This document shows, piece by piece, positions 24,296-26,075 of a stretch of 26,075 nt of DNA. The DNA lies in contig JBEKIM010000040.1 of the NCBI GenBank assembly GCA_050011755.1, positions 1 through 26,075 of the forward strand, in the 5' to 3' direction. Numbering within the stretch: position 1 is the stretch's first letter; each line of letters begins with the position of its first letter. The position numbers and the translations under genes were made by a program. Origin of the DNA: Bog-159 sp050011755. GTDB taxonomy: Bacteria > Acidobacteriota > Terriglobia > Bryobacterales > Bryobacteraceae. The notes under the pieces were generated by a model that ran no database searches, was not told where the DNA came from, and worked only from the letters and a program-made list of their open reading frames with translations.

Positions 24296-25846
24296 TTACT
24301 TCAGCTTGTCGAGAAATTCGTAGCGCTCCCGGTGATCGTCGGGAGCTTCGTGCGATTTCGCGTCCAGATGCATCACCGGATAGCGCCCCTGGCTGTTGTA
24401 GGCGGGCCATCCCGGCAGGCCCGTGCCGTTGGGATCGCCGGTCTTGGCGAAGTTCGACCAATACGAAGACATCAGGTCCGAAAGCGCCCGATCTTCCGGC
24501 CGCCAGGGCAGGTTCTTCGAGGCCAACACTCCGAATACGAACTCGATCTCCGCCGAATGGTAAGCGCCGCGCGGCGCGTTGCCGCCGTCGGCGGGCGGAT
24601 TTACGGGCGCGGGAGGGGCGTCGTCGAACTCGTAGCGGTAGAGCGGCGCGCCGCCCGTGGCGCCCTGCATCTCGAGCCATTTCCAGGTGGAGAACGCGAT
24701 GAACTGGTCGCCGGCCAGGTCCTGCGCGGACCGCTTGGCCTGTTCGTCGCTATCCGCCGGGTAGAGCTTGAGGAATTCATCGGCCTTGTCGCCGAAGTGC
24801 TTGTGCGCATAGGCCACGAAGTTGGCCGCGGTAGGGGCGTCTTTCTCGAAGATGCCGCCATAGCCTCCTTCATCGTGGTTCCATCCGGCCAGCAGCGGGA
24901 CGTGGCTCTGTTTGCCGCTCGCAAAAATCTCGCGTACGCTCTGCGGCAGGAAATAGCCGTCGATATTCGGCGCGAACCAGATGTCTTTCTGCGTGATCGC
25001 CGCGGTCAGCAAATCGGCCGCTGGCTTGGCTCGCAAGTCCGCCAGCGAATGCGTCCCGATGCCTTCCGCGAACTTGGCGTCCGCCGCCTCGGTCTGCGCC
25101 AGCGGCTTCAAGTCGAGCACCGTGCTGAAGAAAGCGCCGCTCTCGCCGATCGCCCGTTGAAACAGGCCCTGCGCCAGCGGCGACGCCATCAGCGCGCTTA
25201 CCGAGAACGAACCGGCGGATTCGCCGAAAATGGTCACCGCGCCGGGATCGCCGCCGAATCCCGCGATGTTCTTGTGTACCCACGAAAGCGCCGCCACCTG
25301 GTCGAGAAGCCCATAGTTGCCCGAAGCATTGCGGTCCGACTCTTTAGCCAGTTCGGCGTGCGTAAAGAATCCAAACACATTCAGGCGGTAGTTCATGCTC
25401 ACCACCACCACGCCCTTGCGCGCCAGGTTCTCGCCATCCTGCCGCGGTTCCGACGCCGCGCCTGCCCCGAATCCGCCGCCGTAGATCCACACCATCACCG
25501 GCAGATGCGCCTTCGCGGAAGCGGCCGGAGTCCATACGTTCAGGTAGAGGCAGTCTTCGCTGGGCCCCTTGTCCCGAAAGACCATATCGTTATAAATGCT
25601 GCCCTGCATGCAGCGCGGGCCGAACTCGACGGCTTCGCGGACGCCTTTCCAAGGCGCGGCAGCCTGCGGCGCCTTCCACCGCAGCGCGCCCACCGGCGGC
25701 GCCGCGAAAGGGATCCCTTTGAACGAGGCTACGCCCTTGTTCACAGTGCCCTTCACCCGGCCACCGCCATCGATCTTAACCGTGTCGGGCACGCCGGCCG
25801 CCGCCGTCGCCGCCGCCAGGCAAAACAAAATCATCTTCGGATGCAT
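24296..25846 (-). CDS. Secreted type-B carboxylesterase
   Basis: A 516-residue alpha/beta hydrolase of the type-B carboxylesterase family (PF00135). Signal peptide at 1-18 (MHPKMILFCLAAATAAAG), then VASFKGIPFAAPPVGALRW, SEDCLYLNVWTP, the oxyanion-hole motif YGGGF (122-126), nucleophile elbow GESAGS with S210, acid E326 in NHDEGGYG and base H430 in AYHSAEIEFVFG. The triad is complete and length is usual. Substrate class cannot be read from sequence; beside a glucuronoyl esterase and an alpha-glucuronidase, an ester of xylan (feruloyl, coumaroyl or acetyl) is plausible, but that is inference from context. First gene of the three-gene minus-strand operon. ATG 25846 is preferred; ATG 25834 is possible. 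Confidence 0.92.
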   Translation of the reverse strand: MHPKMILFCLAAATAAAGVPDTVKIDGGGRVKGTVNKGVASFKGIPFAAPPVGALRWKAPQAAAPWKGVREAVEFGPRCMQGSIYNDMVFRDKGPSEDCLYLNVWTPAASAKAHLPVMVWIYGGGFGAGAASEPRQDGENLARKGVVVVSMNYRLNVFGFFTHAELAKESDRNASGNYGLLDQVAALSWVHKNIAGFGGDPGAVTIFGESAGSFSVSALMASPLAQGLFQRAIGESGAFFSTVLDLKPLAQTEAADAKFAEGIGTHSLADLRAKPAADLLTAAITQKDIWFAPNIDGYFLPQSVREIFASGKQSHVPLLAGWNHDEGGYGGIFEKDAPTAANFVAYAHKHFGDKADEFLKLYPADSDEQAKRSAQDLAGDQFIAFSTWKWLEMQGATGGAPLYRYEFDDAPPAPVNPPADGGNAPRGAYHSAEIEFVFGVLASKNLPWRPEDRALSDLMSSYWSNFAKTGDPNGTGLPGWPAYNSQGRYPVMHLDAKSHEAPDDHRERYEFLDKLK

Positions 25847-25891
25847 GCCTAATAATGTAACGTGCGTGATGACCGGCCGCTTGCCCGTGGC

Positions 25892-25964
25892 GCACGCTTC
25901 AGCGTGCCGGCGGGACTTTCAAGTCCCGCTTGGGCGAACTGAAGTTCGCCCCGGCACGCTTTAG
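25892..25964. repeat. Tandem palindrome array, last unit truncated
   Basis: Three perfect hairpins with two-base apices: GCACGCT-TC-AGCGTGC at 25892-25907, a GCGGGACTT stem around TC at 25910-25929, and a GGGCGAACT stem around GA at 25932-25951. A fourth unit begins GCACGCT-TT-AG at 25954-25964 and then stops matching, just where the insertion-sequence end appears to start. The first two units match the pair at 2139-2174 in order and spacing. It lies upstream of the carboxylesterase operon. Confidence 0.8.
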
Positions 25965-26075
25965 ACGGTGGTGAAAAAGTAAGTCGGGGGGTGTCACTTT
26001 AAAACAATTTCGCGCGTCTATGTTTTATGCGCGGTGCCGACTACAACCAGAGTGCCATCTTTAGCTACGTGTCCC
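25965..26075 (+). mobile_element. Left end of an insertion sequence (partial)
   Basis: From about 25965 the sequence departs from the palindrome array, runs through GGTGGTGAAAAAGTAAG, a wording typical of IS ends in the IS5/IS1182-like groups, and leads after about 60 bases into a transposase start at 26027. The exact terminal inverted repeat cannot be confirmed because the right end is outside the window. The four bases before the junction, TTAG, would suit a YTAR-type target of IS5-group elements, but this is a guess. Confidence 0.55.
26027..26075 (+). CDS. IS5/IS1182-like transposase, first 16 residues (cut by window edge)
   Basis: The visible start is MRGADYNQSAIFSYVS. Transposases of this kind (DUF772 type) commonly begin with MRG-D/A-D...xxLFSYV followed by a DHPLR motif, which would lie just past the window edge. 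The frame runs off the end of the window with no stop. Identification rests on only 16 residues and the IS-like upstream sequence, so it is probable rather than certain. Confidence 0.6.
   Translation, partial: MRGADYNQSAIFSYVS

Noticed and set aside
24332..25852. 506-codon plus-strand frame opposite the carboxylesterase
   Set aside because: It is the antisense of a clear type-B carboxylesterase with full catalytic triad; the frame is rich in Arg/His with no recognisable domain, a common artefact of GC-rich codon usage.

Overview
The window looks like a chromosome fragment of a GC-rich soil acidobacterium of the Solibacter/Bryobacter type. The main evidence is two secreted proteins carrying the TIGR03437 (Solibacter C-terminal) domain, together with abundant secreted hydrolases. 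This assignment comes from protein families recalled by eye, not from a search.

Layout. 1-1067 (minus): housekeeping operon yceD-rpmF-plsX, with plsX cut by the window edge. 1162-1962 (plus): a coiled-coil protein built from near-identical 11-residue repeats, followed by a cluster of about seven small palindromes. 2232-4130 (plus): a polytopic membrane protein of the Gcr (PF10136) family, convergent with an aquaglyceroporin at 4131-4901. 5000-7843 (plus): a large secreted glycoside-hydrolase-like protein with a TIGR03437 tail. 7847-10294 (minus): a small membrane protein, rph, rdgB and moaA in one run. 10364-16004 (plus): a lipoprotein, then an ABC ATPase, an FtsX-type permease, a LolA-like periplasmic protein and an outer-membrane barrel with overlapping ends. 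This looks like a complete trans-envelope lipid or lipoprotein trafficking unit. 16028-17886 (minus): a TIGR03437 protein broken by three single-base frameshifts. 18181-20158 (plus): a cyclic-nucleotide-binding-fold protein coupled to a flavin halogenase-family gene that has lost an internal block. 20367-25846 (minus): a carboxylesterase, a CE15 glucuronoyl esterase and a GH115 alpha-glucuronidase, a compact glucuronoxylan/lignin-carbohydrate operon. 25892-26075: a palindrome array interrupted by the left end of an insertion sequence whose transposase starts at 26027.

The points most worth checking are: the tandem-palindrome elements at three loci and the apparent IS insertion inside one of them; the CE15 protein, in which the expected catalytic histidine reads as tyrosine; the five-gene envelope operon; the damaged halogenase coupled to a degenerate CNMP-fold protein; and the expanding 33-bp hendecad array. 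No tRNA, rRNA, CRISPR array or replication origin was seen, and no gene-free stretch exceeds 300 bases.
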